From: Vibrio tubiashii
GTDB taxonomy: Bacteria > Pseudomonadota > Gammaproteobacteria > Enterobacterales > Vibrionaceae
NCBI RefSeq assembly: GCF_028551255.1
Contig: NZ_CP117029.1
Location: 1,736,001 to 1,800,000, forward strand
Reading direction: 5' to 3'
Length of the DNA: 64,000 nt
Made by a program: the position numbers and the translations under genes. The notes beneath the pieces are model-generated. The model saw nothing but the letters and a program-made list of their open reading frames with translations, did no database searches and had not been told where the DNA came from. The stretch's first letter is position 1, and each line of letters opens with the position of its first letter. This document shows, one piece after another, positions 36,542 through 46,632 of the stretch.

Positions 36542-37156
36542 ATGAAAGTTAAACAGTTTATCCCATTTACCCTTATGGCTTTCATTCCCATTAGCGCAGT
36601 GATTGCCGAAGACGAGTACGATTACATCAACACACCTGTGGCGAACCAAATATCGGATCTCACTGATGACGATCGAGATGGTGTTGTCAATGCGCGAGAT
36701 ATCTGTCCCGGCACACCATCTGGCGCACAAGTGGACAACGATGGCTGTGGTGCGGCTCTTTTTGAAGAGGAGGAACGCCAACTTCGAATCTTATTTGCCA
36801 ATGACTCTTATGAAATAAATCCTATATTTTCGGATCAAATTCAGACTATGGCAGAGTTTTTGGAGCGTTATAAGTCTGCCTCAATTCAAATACAAGGTTA
36901 TGCCAGTAAAGTCGGCACTGCCGAATACAACCTAGAGCTGTCAAAGAAAAGAGCACACGCAGTAGAAGATGAGCTTTTGTCTTACGAGATAGATCCTAAA
37001 CGAGTAACCATCGTCGGTTATGGTGACACTCGCTTGGAGTCCGAAGGGGTCGATGAAACTTCCCATGCTCTAAACCGACGCGTCACAGCCACTGTCGTCG
37101 GTCTGAAAGAAGAGGTAGTCGAAGAATGGACAATCTTCTCAGTTATTGAGAAGTAG
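36542..37156 (+). CDS. OmpA-family peptidoglycan-associated outer-membrane protein
   Basis: A 204-residue protein with signal peptide (MKVKQFIPFTLMAFIPISAVIA), a thrombospondin type 3-like calcium motif DDDRDGVVNARDICPGTP (52-69) and an OmpA C-terminal domain (about 85-190) with the peptidoglycan contact LELSKKRAHAVEDELL and NRRV. It starts one base after the TolC-like gene. OmpA-like genes recur beside LapA-type adhesin export genes; it may fix the secretion complex to the cell wall. Confidence 0.88.
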   Translation: MKVKQFIPFTLMAFIPISAVIAEDEYDYINTPVANQISDLTDDDRDGVVNARDICPGTPSGAQVDNDGCGAALFEEEERQLRILFANDSYEINPIFSDQIQTMAEFLERYKSASIQIQGYASKVGTAEYNLELSKKRAHAVEDELLSYEIDPKRVTIVGYGDTRLESEGVDETSHALNRRVTATVVGLKEEVVEEWTIFSVIEK

Positions 37157-37184
37157 TAAGATACTGCACCATCCCACAAAAACA

Positions 37185-37211
37185 AAAGCGCCCAATTTAA
37201 TTGGGCGCTTT
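37185..37211. terminator. Bidirectional terminator between ompA-like gene and nhaA
   Basis: AAAGCGCCCAATT pairs with AATTGGGCGCTTT around a single central base. T-rich bases flank on the plus side and A-rich bases on the other, between convergent genes. Confidence 0.9.
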
Positions 37212-37232
37212 CTGTTTTAACCTATTTGGTCT

Positions 37233-38417
37233 TTAGTGCTGAGATTTGACCTGTGCGTTACTCTCAACACTAACGCTCTTCTTTGGCAGCGAAATGTGCA
37301 GTAGGAAGTAACCTAACAGAGCAGCTGTCGTCGAGCCCATCAAGATACCCAATCGTGCGTAAGTATCAAACTCTGCGTTCATTGGGCCAAAAGCAAGCGA
37401 TGAGATGAAGATCGACATCGTAAAGCCAATGCCACATAGCACCGAGACTGCAAAGATATGGCGGAAAGTAATACCTTCCGGCAGTTTAGCCACACCTGAT
37501 TTAACAGCAATCCAACTAAATGTGTAGATACCTAACGGCTTACCAACCAATAGACCAAGAGCGATACCCAGTGGCAGCATTGAAGTCAAACCGTCCATCG
37601 ATACGCCTTCTAACGAAATACCTGCGTTAGCGAATGCGAACAGTGGAAGAATACCAAACGCAACGTACGGGTGAAGTGCGTGCTCCATATGCTTAAGTGG
37701 TGAATGCTCGCCCTTTTTACCTTTAAGAGGAATTGCGAAACCAATGACCACACCAGCTAACGTTGCGTGAACACCGGACTTCAATACCGCAAACCACAAG
37801 ATAGCACCAACAATTATATATGGCGTGAGTTTAGTCACCTTCTTAGCGTTGAGCATAAACAGCGCCGCGGTCATCGCAAACCCAACAGCCAGTGCAGTGG
37901 TAGACAAGTCACCTGTGTAGAACAGCGCGATAATCACAACAACACCTAGGTCATCAATAATCGCCAGAGCAAGCAAGAATACCTTCAAGCTCACTGGTAC
38001 TCGTTTACCGAGCAGAGCCATAATACCTAATGCAAAGGCAATGTCAGTTGCCGCAGGAATTGCCCAACCTTGAACCGCTTGTGCATCTCCATAGTTGAAC
38101 ATCAGGTAAACCAAGGCTGGCGCAACCATACCGCCTACAGCAGCAATGGCAGGGAAGATAGCGGTTTCCTTTGATTTTAGAGCGCCTTCAAGTAGCTCAC
38201 GTTTAACTTCTAGACCAATCAATAGGAAGAAGACTGCCATCAAACCATCGTTGATCCAGTGTGAAACTGACATACCTAACACGTAAGTGTGTAAAAAGCC
38301 TTGGTATGCATCGTTAAGAGAGGTGTTTGCGATTGTCATAGCGATTGCAGCAGCAATAACTAGTAGAATGCCTCCGGCAGACTCTAATTTGAAAAAATCG
38401 CGAATAATATCACTCAT
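37233..38417 (-). CDS. nhaA: Na+/H+ antiporter NhaA
   Basis: A 394-residue inner-membrane antiporter with about 12 helices that expels sodium in exchange for protons. The ion-binding aspartate pair is in [15 protein letters not shown] (E. coli D163/D164), and D133 lies in [12 protein letters not shown]. The length is normal. No nhaR is adjacent. The C-terminal 15 residues are hydrophilic. Confidence 0.97.
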   Translation of the reverse strand: MSDIIRDFFKLESAGGILLVIAAAIAMTIANTSLNDAYQGFLHTYVLGMSVSHWINDGLMAVFFLLIGLEVKRELLEGALKSKETAIFPAIAAVGGMVAPALVYLMFNYGDAQAVQGWAIPAATDIAFALGIMALLGKRVPVSLKVFLLALAIIDDLGVVVIIALFYTGDLSTTALAVGFAMTAALFMLNAKKVTKLTPYIIVGAILWFAVLKSGVHATLAGVVIGFAIPLKGKKGEHSPLKHMEHALHPYVAFGILPLFAFANAGISLEGVSMDGLTSMLPLGIALGLLVGKPLGIYTFSWIAVKSGVAKLPEGITFRHIFAVSVLCGIGFTMSIFISSLAFGPMNAEFDTYARLGILMGSTTAALLGYFLLHISLPKKSVSVESNAQVKSQH

Positions 38418-38606
38418 GATATTGTCCTTATATTTATTATGTTAATAAGCGATTAACAATGAATACAGTCGAGTTTATAGAGTTGGCTACATCAGGAAAA
38501 ATCGATTGTTTAGATTATATCTTTCGGTTTTTCCGATACACACTTCTTAAAGTTCACCTTATTTCTTTGTTTCATTATAGGCAAAGTATCGGAAATTCCA
38601 CATAAA

Positions 38607-38646
38607 ATACAAAAAGCCACTTCTCATTGGGTAAGAAGTGGCTTTT
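38607..38646 (-). terminator. Terminator of the AttH-like transporter operon
   Basis: AAAAGCCACTTCT (38612-38624) pairs with AGAAGTGGCTTTT (38634-38646) around 9 bases. On the minus strand it is followed by TTTTTG. Confidence 0.92.
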
Positions 38647-38674
38647 AGATCACAAGGATAAAGATGACTGCGAT

Positions 38675-39796
38675 TTAATATCCAGTCAGTTGCATAAAGC
38701 CTTGAGCATTGTGGCTGCCTGTAGTTGTTATTGGTCCTTCCCAATAAGGAAGTACGAATGGCAGCCACAAGTTGTTGTTCATCGCTTGCGTTTCGAGGCT
38801 GACTGAAAGGTGAGGAATGTTGATCATCCAACTCGTTGGTATCGTTTTACCATTTGCCAATACTTCCTCTTGAAGTGGCACCACCTCGATATCTTCATTG
38901 TACAGTGTGACGACTTTCCCATCGTTGGTCGCGATAGTACCAAACACATAAGGTAGCTGGCTCTCATGACGGTAGCGATTGATTGAAAGCGTGGTTTCGT
39001 CATCCAAGTGGAAAACAAACCAGTCCCAACCTTGTTGATCTTCAGCCAATAGTCCACTGCCCCACTCTTTGCTCATCCAACCCGTGCCCTTAACATCAAT
39101 TACCCTGTTAGGTGCGAGCTCTAGTTGGCCTTCAACGGCCAAAAATGGGGCGGTTAAGTTATGGGATGCAATCGGCAGTAGATCGTGTTTAACCACATAG
39201 CCACGCTCACGAGGAATAACAAAGGGGCCCCGCGTTGCCGTCTTTAAACGTACTTTAAATGTGTCTGTTTGCGCGTCCAATAATCCTGGAAATGGCGTAC
39301 GACCTAAAGAGCGCCAGAACCAGTTGTCTATCCAGAGACGAAATGGTTTAGACGTCATTCCAGCCTGTCCGATTCCGCCACGAGCGACGCGTTGCTCTCG
39401 CCATACTTTGTCTTTATTAGAGACGACGACATGAGATATAAACAGCTGAGGGCTCAGCCAACCCGACATATTGCTATCATTGGACGCTATTCTAAAATAG
39501 CTCCACTGGACACCATATTTTTCACCGTATTGATCCTCAACATTAGCGAAAAAGTGCCACCAGCCATGTTGGTATTCATTGTGGAAGGCAAAATCTCGCG
39601 GAATAACAACAGGGTTATCCGGTAGAACAGGCTCAAACACCTGAGTCGGTTTAGACACTAGAACAGAACTTACCTCATTCGTTCTAGCGACAATATTGTT
39701 ACTTGCACTGTGTTCATACAGTGCCACCAAAGCAAACGCACTTAAGATGAGCGTAACAACGAAAACCCCAAGTATTCTCTTACTTCTACTGCTCAT
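38675..39796 (-). CDS. CrtC/AttH-like lipocalin-fold protein
   Basis: A 373-residue protein with an N-terminal signal anchor (RILGVFVVTLILSAFALVAL). The body shows AttH/CrtC hallmarks: HNEYQHGWWHFFANVED near 70-86, KGTGWMSKEWGSG and GWDWFVFHLDD. Family members are lipocalin-like; a hydratase role is known only for carotenoid CrtC, and no carotenoid genes are near. Its ATG immediately follows the permease stop, so it is the third gene of an ABC transporter operon and probably acts in the periplasm with it. Confidence 0.82.
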   Translation of the reverse strand: MSSRSKRILGVFVVTLILSAFALVALYEHSASNNIVARTNEVSSVLVSKPTQVFEPVLPDNPVVIPRDFAFHNEYQHGWWHFFANVEDQYGEKYGVQWSYFRIASNDSNMSGWLSPQLFISHVVVSNKDKVWREQRVARGGIGQAGMTSKPFRLWIDNWFWRSLGRTPFPGLLDAQTDTFKVRLKTATRGPFVIPRERGYVVKHDLLPIASHNLTAPFLAVEGQLELAPNRVIDVKGTGWMSKEWGSGLLAEDQQGWDWFVFHLDDETTLSINRYRHESQLPYVFGTIATNDGKVVTLYNEDIEVVPLQEEVLANGKTIPTSWMINIPHLSVSLETQAMNNNLWLPFVLPYWEGPITTTGSHNAQGFMQLTGY

Positions 39797-42250
39797 CTAT
39801 AACGAATCTCTTAGTGATTTCATCGGCGTATTGCGCACCATTCTTAACACTGGAATAGCGCCCGCAACCATCAATGAAAGCATGGCTAAAGCACCAGAAT
39901 GTAGATATTCCGTCGGAATGAATTGAACCTCTAACGTCCAACCAAAAGATTGTTTTATGACGATATCAACCACCAAGTTCGCCAGAGCTAAGCCTAAAGG
40001 CATGGCTATGAGAATCGCTATCGCACCAAATACGAACAGCTGCAAACTGCCCATTAAAATCAACTCTCTTCCTGACATACCTAAGCAGCGTAACAAAGAG
40101 ATATGCTTTTGACGCGAAACCTCACCCGCAACAGTGGCGAAGAATATACCAAACACGGCAATCACAAGCGTAATGTTACCTAGGGTATCTGCGATAGAGA
40201 AGGTGCGATCAAAGACTCTCATTGCCTGACTGTGAATGTGGCTATTATCAAAAATCCGTTCTGCATCGAGCCTGAAAATGGTTTCTAGACGCCGCTTAAG
40301 GCCAATCGGATTCACACCATCATTTAACACAGCCCCGAGAGCAACGGAACCACTCCCGGCAAAGGCGTAAAGCCAATTACGATGTGATAGCAAGACTTGA
40401 TTATACGGATTGCCATAATCGTAATAGACGCCGACGACTTGCCATCCAGAACCGAGCTTACCAGTTAAGTCGATATAGTCTCCGGGGCGAATACCAAGCT
40501 TAAGGGCCATAGACTCACTGATCATCACCCCTTTTGAGTGATGCAGGTGATACCAATAATTAGGAATACCCAGTTTAACCGTCAGGGCGTCAAGCTCCCC
40601 TTCTGATGCTCCTGTGCTGACAACTTGCAACGCACCTTTATCGGTTGAGATATCTTTTTCCCAGCGCCACCAGACTGAGTCTACTTCCGGCTGTTTGGTC
40701 AGCCAAGTGCTCATGCGTGCCGCTGCACTATTGTTTGGATAAATGTATAAATCCGCAGCTAGTCGCTGGGTTAACCATTTATCCGTTGTATCTCGGAAAC
40801 TGCCGACCATGGTTTCTACACCAATATTGGCAGCCATTGCCAACATAAACGCCATCGTCGCTACGCCACGGTAACTCATGCTCGCCGCCGCGTCAGCAAA
40901 GAACCAACGTACCTTCACCCAGCGCAAAGAGTAGGACAAGCTTTCAAACACTTTCCAGATAATATAAGGGGTAAAGAGCGCTACACTCAGCAGCATTAAC
41001 GCAATAATTGCAAAGCCTGTCTCCTGAGTTTGCGGAGCTTGGTAAAGAGCAATAGCTGCAACACAGCACGCACAAGCAATAAGCGCTTGAATAGTAAATT
41101 CAGCACCAGCAAATCGAACAAGGGATAATCTAGTCGTCAAGCGACTTGGTTGAGACCGTAGCAAACGAACCAAAGGCCAAGCACAAGCCACTATTGCTCC
41201 GGCTAACGAAAGATAAAAGCTGTATAGGCTAGAACGCCAGTCCCATGCGATCGACAATCCAATATTGGTATCATACAAATCGCCTAAGCTCGCAGATACC
41301 GTTGGAATAAGCTGATTAGCCAGTAACATACCTAAGATGTTGCCACATAGCCAACCGACAAAAACTAAGGCAAAGAGTTCGAGTAGCAACGCCTGAGCTA
41401 ACTGCCAACCCGACACCCCCATCTGTCTTAAATTCCCAACCAGAGGCTGACGTTGAGTCAGGGTCATCGACATGGCTTGATAGAAGATAAATAGCCCAAC
41501 TAGAAATGCTAGCATCCCCATCGCACTCAAGTTCAAATGGAACGCTTCGGTCAATGACTCTAGCTCAGCGCGTGAGCTTCGAGTGAGCACCATTCCATTA
41601 GGCAGAACAGACTTAAGTTTAGCGATCTTCTCTTCTGGCATATCCGCACAAGCGATCACCGAGATTCCTGAGCTACGTTCGATCATCCTCAGTAAAGACA
41701 TATCAGCGACGATACGCGTACCGTTCAATCGTCTTTCGGCATCAATACTAATCGGCCCCAGAGCGCTACCATCGTTTAACCGAATAAAGTCGCCATTATT
41801 CCATTTCATATGCAGTGCGAGATCAGCACTAACAAGCACAGGGTATGGTGGCTTCATTAGCGCAAGAGAAGATATATCATCGAGCAAAGAGCCGGATTCA
41901 AACTCGATCATCGCAACCGGATCGATTCCAACCAACATTAAGTCGGTTCCATTTGCCGTCCTTATGCGTAGGCTTTCAAATGGCGCACACTGGTGGAAGC
42001 CATCACGGCGAAGTTGAACATAGAAGCCTTGAGGGATCTTGTTTGCTGCGTGCTTAGGACGAATTCGGTAAGGGAGAGGATTAGAGAATAGCTTTTCGCC
42101 ATGTTCATAGCTCTGTCGGGCATGGCTGTTGATTGAGCTAACACCAACAAGAAGAGAAACACCTAAAGTTAGACCAAGCCAAACTAGGATGATTTGAAAA
42201 GGATAACGTCTGTAATGACCAAGTAGCGCTTTAACTACGGGCCATAACAT
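39797..42250 (-). CDS. FtsX-family ABC transporter permease
   Basis: An 817-residue inner-membrane protein with an N-terminal helix (about 15-35), a periplasmic domain, a central group of helices (about 235-440), a second periplasmic domain and a C-terminal four-helix FtsX block (about 690-817). This doubled FtsX layout is that of YbbP/AttF-type permeases, related to LolC/E and MacB. It overlaps the ATPase gene by 20 bases and abuts the AttH-like gene. The substrate is likely a lipid or hydrophobic compound, by analogy. Confidence 0.88.
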   Translation of the reverse strand: MLWPVVKALLGHYRRYPFQIILVWLGLTLGVSLLVGVSSINSHARQSYEHGEKLFSNPLPYRIRPKHAANKIPQGFYVQLRRDGFHQCAPFESLRIRTANGTDLMLVGIDPVAMIEFESGSLLDDISSLALMKPPYPVLVSADLALHMKWNNGDFIRLNDGSALGPISIDAERRLNGTRIVADMSLLRMIERSSGISVIACADMPEEKIAKLKSVLPNGMVLTRSSRAELESLTEAFHLNLSAMGMLAFLVGLFIFYQAMSMTLTQRQPLVGNLRQMGVSGWQLAQALLLELFALVFVGWLCGNILGMLLANQLIPTVSASLGDLYDTNIGLSIAWDWRSSLYSFYLSLAGAIVACAWPLVRLLRSQPSRLTTRLSLVRFAGAEFTIQALIACACCVAAIALYQAPQTQETGFAIIALMLLSVALFTPYIIWKVFESLSYSLRWVKVRWFFADAAASMSYRGVATMAFMLAMAANIGVETMVGSFRDTTDKWLTQRLAADLYIYPNNSAAARMSTWLTKQPEVDSVWWRWEKDISTDKGALQVVSTGASEGELDALTVKLGIPNYWYHLHHSKGVMISESMALKLGIRPGDYIDLTGKLGSGWQVVGVYYDYGNPYNQVLLSHRNWLYAFAGSGSVALGAVLNDGVNPIGLKRRLETIFRLDAERIFDNSHIHSQAMRVFDRTFSIADTLGNITLVIAVFGIFFATVAGEVSRQKHISLLRCLGMSGRELILMGSLQLFVFGAIAILIAMPLGLALANLVVDIVIKQSFGWTLEVQFIPTEYLHSGALAMLSLMVAGAIPVLRMVRNTPMKSLRDSL

Positions 42251-42902
42251 GAAGCTGTCCTCCTTGTAGCCTTATCTTTCCTTCCATATGCTCAGCAACG
42301 CGCTCACTGTGCGTTACTAAAAGCAGAGTACAATCGAGCTGTTTGGTCAAAGTAGTCAGAAGACGCATTACCGCTTCTGCGTTGCGCTCATCTAAGCTAC
42401 CAGTTGGTTCGTCTGCCAAGAGAATCTTTGGTTCCATATAAAGCGCACGAGCAATGGCTGCCCTTTGCTGCTGACCACCAGACACCTCTTCTGGATAGCG
42501 CCCCAATAGAGGCATCAAATCAAGTGCGGAGAGAATTTGTCGCCAAAGCCCAGAATCTTCAGGAAGACCTTTGAGTTGCCGACAAAAGCGAATATTGTCG
42601 GCAATATTTAGGGTAGGAAGAAGGTTAAACTGCTGAAAGATAAGACCAATATTGTTTCGACGGTAGGCAGTTCGTTTGGTTTCCGCGACTTCATGCATTG
42701 AGAACTTAGGGAAAGTAACCTCACCCGAATCTACGGTATCTAAGCCGGCAATCAAGTTAAGTAAAGTACTCTTTCCGGAGCCACTCTCCCCCATTAAAGC
42801 TATCTGCTCTCCTTGCTTTAATGACAACTCAGCACCTTGTAAAACGGGGTGAAACTCACCACCATCTACATAGCCCTTACATAGGTCTGTTAGTTGTAAC
42901 AT
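42231..42902 (-). CDS. ABC transporter ATPase (LolD/MacB-type)
   Basis: A 223-residue cytoplasmic ATPase. Walker A is GESGSGKST (38-46), the Q-loop GLIFQQFNLLPTLN, the signature VSGGQQQRAAIARAL (near 137-151), and Walker B ILLADEPTGSLDE. It is first in a three-gene operon with the FtsX permease and AttH-like protein. Confidence 0.94.
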   Translation of the reverse strand: MLQLTDLCKGYVDGGEFHPVLQGAELSLKQGEQIALMGESGSGKSTLLNLIAGLDTVDSGEVTFPKFSMHEVAETKRTAYRRNNIGLIFQQFNLLPTLNIADNIRFCRQLKGLPEDSGLWRQILSALDLMPLLGRYPEEVSGGQQQRAAIARALYMEPKILLADEPTGSLDERNAEAVMRLLTTLTKQLDCTLLLVTHSERVAEHMEGKIRLQGGQLHVMARS

Positions 42903-43025
42903 CTATACTCTCGAAAACCTTAAAAATAGGAATGTGAATCTACACTAAATCGTCGAATCAAGAAAGTATTTTGGATACTAGATCACAAGATATGCATCGA
43001 AACACTATAAACTTACGTTCAAAGT

Positions 43026-44402
43026 CTAATTTTCGATCAAATTTCGAATCCATTTGCGTGTCTGCATGCGATAGAGAGAAGCAAACCACTTAATGACCTC
43101 TTCAGTCAAAAACAGCAAATAGATCCATTCCGGTTTCCATCCGAGACCAATCGCAGCGAAAGCGGCTAGAGGAATACCAATCAACCACTGCGCGACAAGG
43201 TCTTGATATAAACAGAATTTAACGTCGCCACCCGCTCGAAGCACACCTACAATAGTCATCATAGGAAGGGAGCGGAGAATAATCCCGACGCTCATCACTA
43301 GCATGAACTTCTCGGACAGGGCTCGTGTTTCTGGTGTAAGTGCGCTAAACGCATCTAAAACCAAACCTTGAACCAGATAAAGCACAACAGCTACGACAAC
43401 ACCGACAAGGACGCTAAGTATCGTTACCCCAATCGCCTGATAGTATACTTCATCGTATTTCTTTGCCCCGATTTGGTTGCCGACGAGTACTGCGGCGGCG
43501 TTTGACATCCCAATCAACAGAGCCAGCGCAATCGACTCCACCGGAGACATCACTGACAATGCAGCCAAACCTTGTACGCCCGATTGTCCCATAATGGCAT
43601 GGTAAGCGAATAAGCCACCTGCCCAAGCGAGAAAGTTAAATGTGGTTGGGAGCGATAACTTCAAAAACTTGATGACACGAGTCAATTCAAGCACATTGCG
43701 AAGGTCGTTAGCGCTAAAGGCAAGCAGGTGTTTTTTGGCGTATAAGTAGCCAAACAAGGTCGCAACTTCTATTGCACCACTTAACACCGTCGCAATCGCT
43801 GCCCCTTTAATGCCCATGGCTGGGACACCCAACTTACCGAAAATAAATACCCAGTTCAGAAAGATGTTGGAGAGAATCCCGATGCCGCTAAAAAAGGTAC
43901 TAAGGCCTGGTTTGTGCATCGCTCTCAGGCCAACTGCCATACTCGCAACGCACGCTACTGCAAACATACTTACTGAGGTGATCACTAAGTATTCAGCACC
44001 TAACTGAATAACTTCCGGATCGTTGGTTGCTAAGCCCATCACCTGCGTTGGAAACAAGATAAACAGCAAAGCGGTAATCGCGGCAAAAACCATGCATACC
44101 AACCAAGTCAACGCGGTACTTTCCCTAACCCCTTTGCGATCACTCGCCCCCCAATACTGAGCGGTAAGCAAAGCCCCGCCTGTTGTGACTCCGACCAACA
44201 TAATGGTGGTGACAAAAGTGGCACGAGCCGCAACTCCAACCGCCGCAATTTCAGCTTCGCCAAGCTGACCCAACATTAAAACATCGACCAAGCTTCGGCT
44301 CGAAAACATGATACTTTGTAAAGTGATTGGCAAAGCAATCGCGATCAAGCGTCTAATAAAATCGCCACGGGTATGGGTTAAAACTTGGGAAAGAGTTATC
44401 AA
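43026..44402 (-). CDS. MATE-family multidrug/sodium antiporter
   Basis: A 458-residue inner-membrane protein with twelve helices in two similar halves. The opening IALPITLQSIMFSSRSLVDVLMLGQLGEAEIAAVGVAAR is the MATE signature (split here by a conserved Ser-rich turn). Family members expel cationic drugs in exchange for sodium or protons. It is monocistronic; no close regulator. Its exact Vibrio paralogue (several exist per genome) cannot be named. Confidence 0.92.
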   Translation of the reverse strand: MITLSQVLTHTRGDFIRRLIAIALPITLQSIMFSSRSLVDVLMLGQLGEAEIAAVGVAARATFVTTIMLVGVTTGGALLTAQYWGASDRKGVRESTALTWLVCMVFAAITALLFILFPTQVMGLATNDPEVIQLGAEYLVITSVSMFAVACVASMAVGLRAMHKPGLSTFFSGIGILSNIFLNWVFIFGKLGVPAMGIKGAAIATVLSGAIEVATLFGYLYAKKHLLAFSANDLRNVLELTRVIKFLKLSLPTTFNFLAWAGGLFAYHAIMGQSGVQGLAALSVMSPVESIALALLIGMSNAAAVLVGNQIGAKKYDEVYYQAIGVTILSVLVGVVVAVVLYLVQGLVLDAFSALTPETRALSEKFMLVMSVGIILRSLPMMTIVGVLRAGGDVKFCLYQDLVAQWLIGIPLAAFAAIGLGWKPEWIYLLFLTEEVIKWFASLYRMQTRKWIRNLIEN

Positions 44403-44504
44403 TCGCGCACCTCAAAATGCAACAGTATGAAAAGAGAGAAAAAATGAGTCGACTATTATATGATCAGTCGGAATATGAAACCATAAAAACCACAGGGGTT
44501 CGGG

Positions 44505-45938
44505 ATGAAAAATGTGCTGGTTTTGGGTGCCTCTGGCTACGTAGGTTCACAACTCCTATCTCAGCTATGTGATCGCGGCTATCATGTTACTGCGGCCGCT
44601 AGGCAAATAGACTACCTTAAAGCCCGTGTTGAGCCTCATCCAAACCTAACGCTACGCTATCTCGACCTTGCTGACGAGGCTGCGACTAAAGAGTTAATCC
44701 CTAATTTCGACCTAATCTATTTTCTGGTCCACGGCATGGCGCATGGGCACGATTTCTTGGACTATGAAGTGTCTTTAGCCGAGAATTTTAAAAATGCTCT
44801 AACCCAGAGCGCTGTTAAGCATGTAATTTACCTAAGTGCGATTCAGCCGCAAACTGGGGACTCTAGCCACCTCAAAGCGCGGCGAATGACAGGAGATATT
44901 ATTCGCAAGTCAGGCGTACCGATCACTGAGCTTCGAGCCGGAGTGATCATCGGCCCGGGTTCTGCAGCGTTTGAGATCATGCGTGACTTTGTTTACAACA
45001 TGCCGATTCTCATTACACCAAAGTGGGTTGAGTCCAAGGCAAACCCCATCGCACTAGAAAACCTCAATCACTATTTGTTGTCTGTTGCCGAAGAATCACC
45101 GACACAGCATCAGCTCTATGAAGTGGGAGGGCCAGATACGCTCAGCTATCGTCAACAGTTCCAAGTCATCGCGAGTACAATCAAAAAGCCTATCTCCATT
45201 TGGCCCACTTCCCTACTCACACCTAAGATGGCTTCTCAATGGCTTGGCGTTGTGACTTCCGTACCCTCAAGTATTGGAGCGGCGTTGCTATCGGGATTAG
45301 AGCATGATTTCATCGCTGATAGCCAAGCAATCAATAGCAAATATCCCCAAACCCTTGTCTCATTCAATGAAATGGTTGCGAACAGTATCGAGCAAGAAGG
45401 AAAATTTGTACGAAGTAATGTTTGGGGCTTTGACCCTGCGGCTCTCTCGCGTTGGCAACCGGGATATGGTTATTACCCAAAACAGACTGGCGCCGAAATA
45501 GAAACCGAGCTTTCGTCTACTCAACTTTGGAAACTCGTTAAACAGATAGGCAGTAGAAAAGAGGGTTACTTCTTTGCCAACACCCTTTGGCGTACCCGTG
45601 AGTGGCTCGATATCTTCTTTGGTGGCGGAAAACCGATTAGACGTTCGCCTCCAGGACCTGAATTACAGGTTGGTGATCATATCGATTCGTGGAAAGTAAT
45701 TCGCTGCGAACAAAATCACTTCATCTCATTGCTGTTTGGTATGAAAGGTCCTGGTTTAGGGCGATTAGAGTTTTTGATTGAGGATTTAGGAGAGAAAAGA
45801 AAACTAACTGTCACCGCGTGGTGGCATCCGCAAGGCTTTAGAGGTCTTTTGTACTGGTTTGCGATGATGCCAGCCCATCTTTTCATCTTTAAGGGTATGG
45901 TCAAAGCCATCGTTAAAAAAGCAAAAGAGCTTCCATAA
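44505..45938 (+). CDS. NAD(P)-binding SDR-like protein with DUF2867 domain
   Basis: A 477-residue protein. The N-terminal Rossmann half (about 1-290) starts VLVLGASGYVGSQL (GxxGxxG at residues 8-14) and resembles atypical short-chain dehydrogenases. The C-terminal half (about 330-470) is DUF2867-like (LWRTREWLDIFFGGGKPIRR, FLIEDLGEKRKLTVTAWWHPQGF). The reaction is unknown. It is divergent from the MATE gene and convergent with the DUF2913 gene. Confidence 0.85.
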   Translation: MKNVLVLGASGYVGSQLLSQLCDRGYHVTAAARQIDYLKARVEPHPNLTLRYLDLADEAATKELIPNFDLIYFLVHGMAHGHDFLDYEVSLAENFKNALTQSAVKHVIYLSAIQPQTGDSSHLKARRMTGDIIRKSGVPITELRAGVIIGPGSAAFEIMRDFVYNMPILITPKWVESKANPIALENLNHYLLSVAEESPTQHQLYEVGGPDTLSYRQQFQVIASTIKKPISIWPTSLLTPKMASQWLGVVTSVPSSIGAALLSGLEHDFIADSQAINSKYPQTLVSFNEMVANSIEQEGKFVRSNVWGFDPAALSRWQPGYGYYPKQTGAEIETELSSTQLWKLVKQIGSRKEGYFFANTLWRTREWLDIFFGGGKPIRRSPPGPELQVGDHIDSWKVIRCEQNHFISLLFGMKGPGLGRLEFLIEDLGEKRKLTVTAWWHPQGFRGLLYWFAMMPAHLFIFKGMVKAIVKKAKELP

Positions 45939-45950
45939 TAGAAGCTCTTG
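45925..45950. terminator. Hairpin at the end of the SDR gene
   Basis: AAGAGCTTC (45925-45933) pairs with GAAGCTCTT (45941-45949), overlapping the stop codon. The T-tract is poor, so termination is probable but not certain. Confidence 0.55.
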
Positions 45951-45972
45951 TCGATTCATTTTCTTGGGTAGT

Positions 45973-46632
45973 TTACACCGTTAAACTGAGTGGAATCTCA
46001 GCTAATCGGTCACCTCGGTTGGCTGGAAAGACTAAATATTCACCGTGATATTTCACGTTGGATTTATAGTCCGTGACCTTATGAACCATAAAGCCAGCTG
46101 CAGACGCTTTCTCGACAAAATCAGCATGGTGACCACGCACAAACCAACTCATCGGTTTGATCATATCTTCACCATCAAAGCTGCTTTCACACTGCTCTGT
46201 ACACATAGCAAGAGAGTTTGGTCCCTCAGTAAAGATTTGCACTTTGCCACAACCAACCAGTTCTTCCGAGGTTGTAACTTCCCAGCCCTGCTCTTCCATC
46301 ATGTCGATGAAGTTATTGATCTCATGATCTTTAAGAATGCGATCTTCTTGGTCTTGAGGGAAAAACTGAGCATAGAACTTGGAAATTCGCTGAAACGTCT
46401 GCATTAAGCCCGCATTGTTGCCCTTTGAGCGACCTGTCTTCTGCCAACGGATTAAATCGTCCGCCACAACACGTGGAAACTGTTGTGACTTGATGGCTTT
46501 AGTAATCCAACGAACCAAATAAAGGTTGTTTGCTGTTGGCCCATTAGTGAGTTTGCCAGCTTTATGCTCATTGGTAATCTCTTCTAGAGCCTTATTCACT
46601 AATTTTTGTATTTCTACCGTATATTCAGACAT
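45973..46632 (-). CDS. DUF2913-family protein
   Basis: A 219-residue soluble protein from ATG 46632, which overlaps the bcr stop (TAATG). Longer in-frame starts run into bcr. The stretch YLVRWITKAIKSQQFPRVVADDLIRWQKTGR and NNAGLMQTF are DUF2913 landmarks. Function unknown to me. Translational coupling to bcr suggests joint expression. Confidence 0.8.
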   Translation of the reverse strand: MSEYTVEIQKLVNKALEEITNEHKAGKLTNGPTANNLYLVRWITKAIKSQQFPRVVADDLIRWQKTGRSKGNNAGLMQTFQRISKFYAQFFPQDQEDRILKDHEINNFIDMMEEQGWEVTTSEELVGCGKVQIFTEGPNSLAMCTEQCESSFDGEDMIKPMSWFVRGHHADFVEKASAAGFMVHKVTDYKSNVKYHGEYLVFPANRGDRLAEIPLSLTV

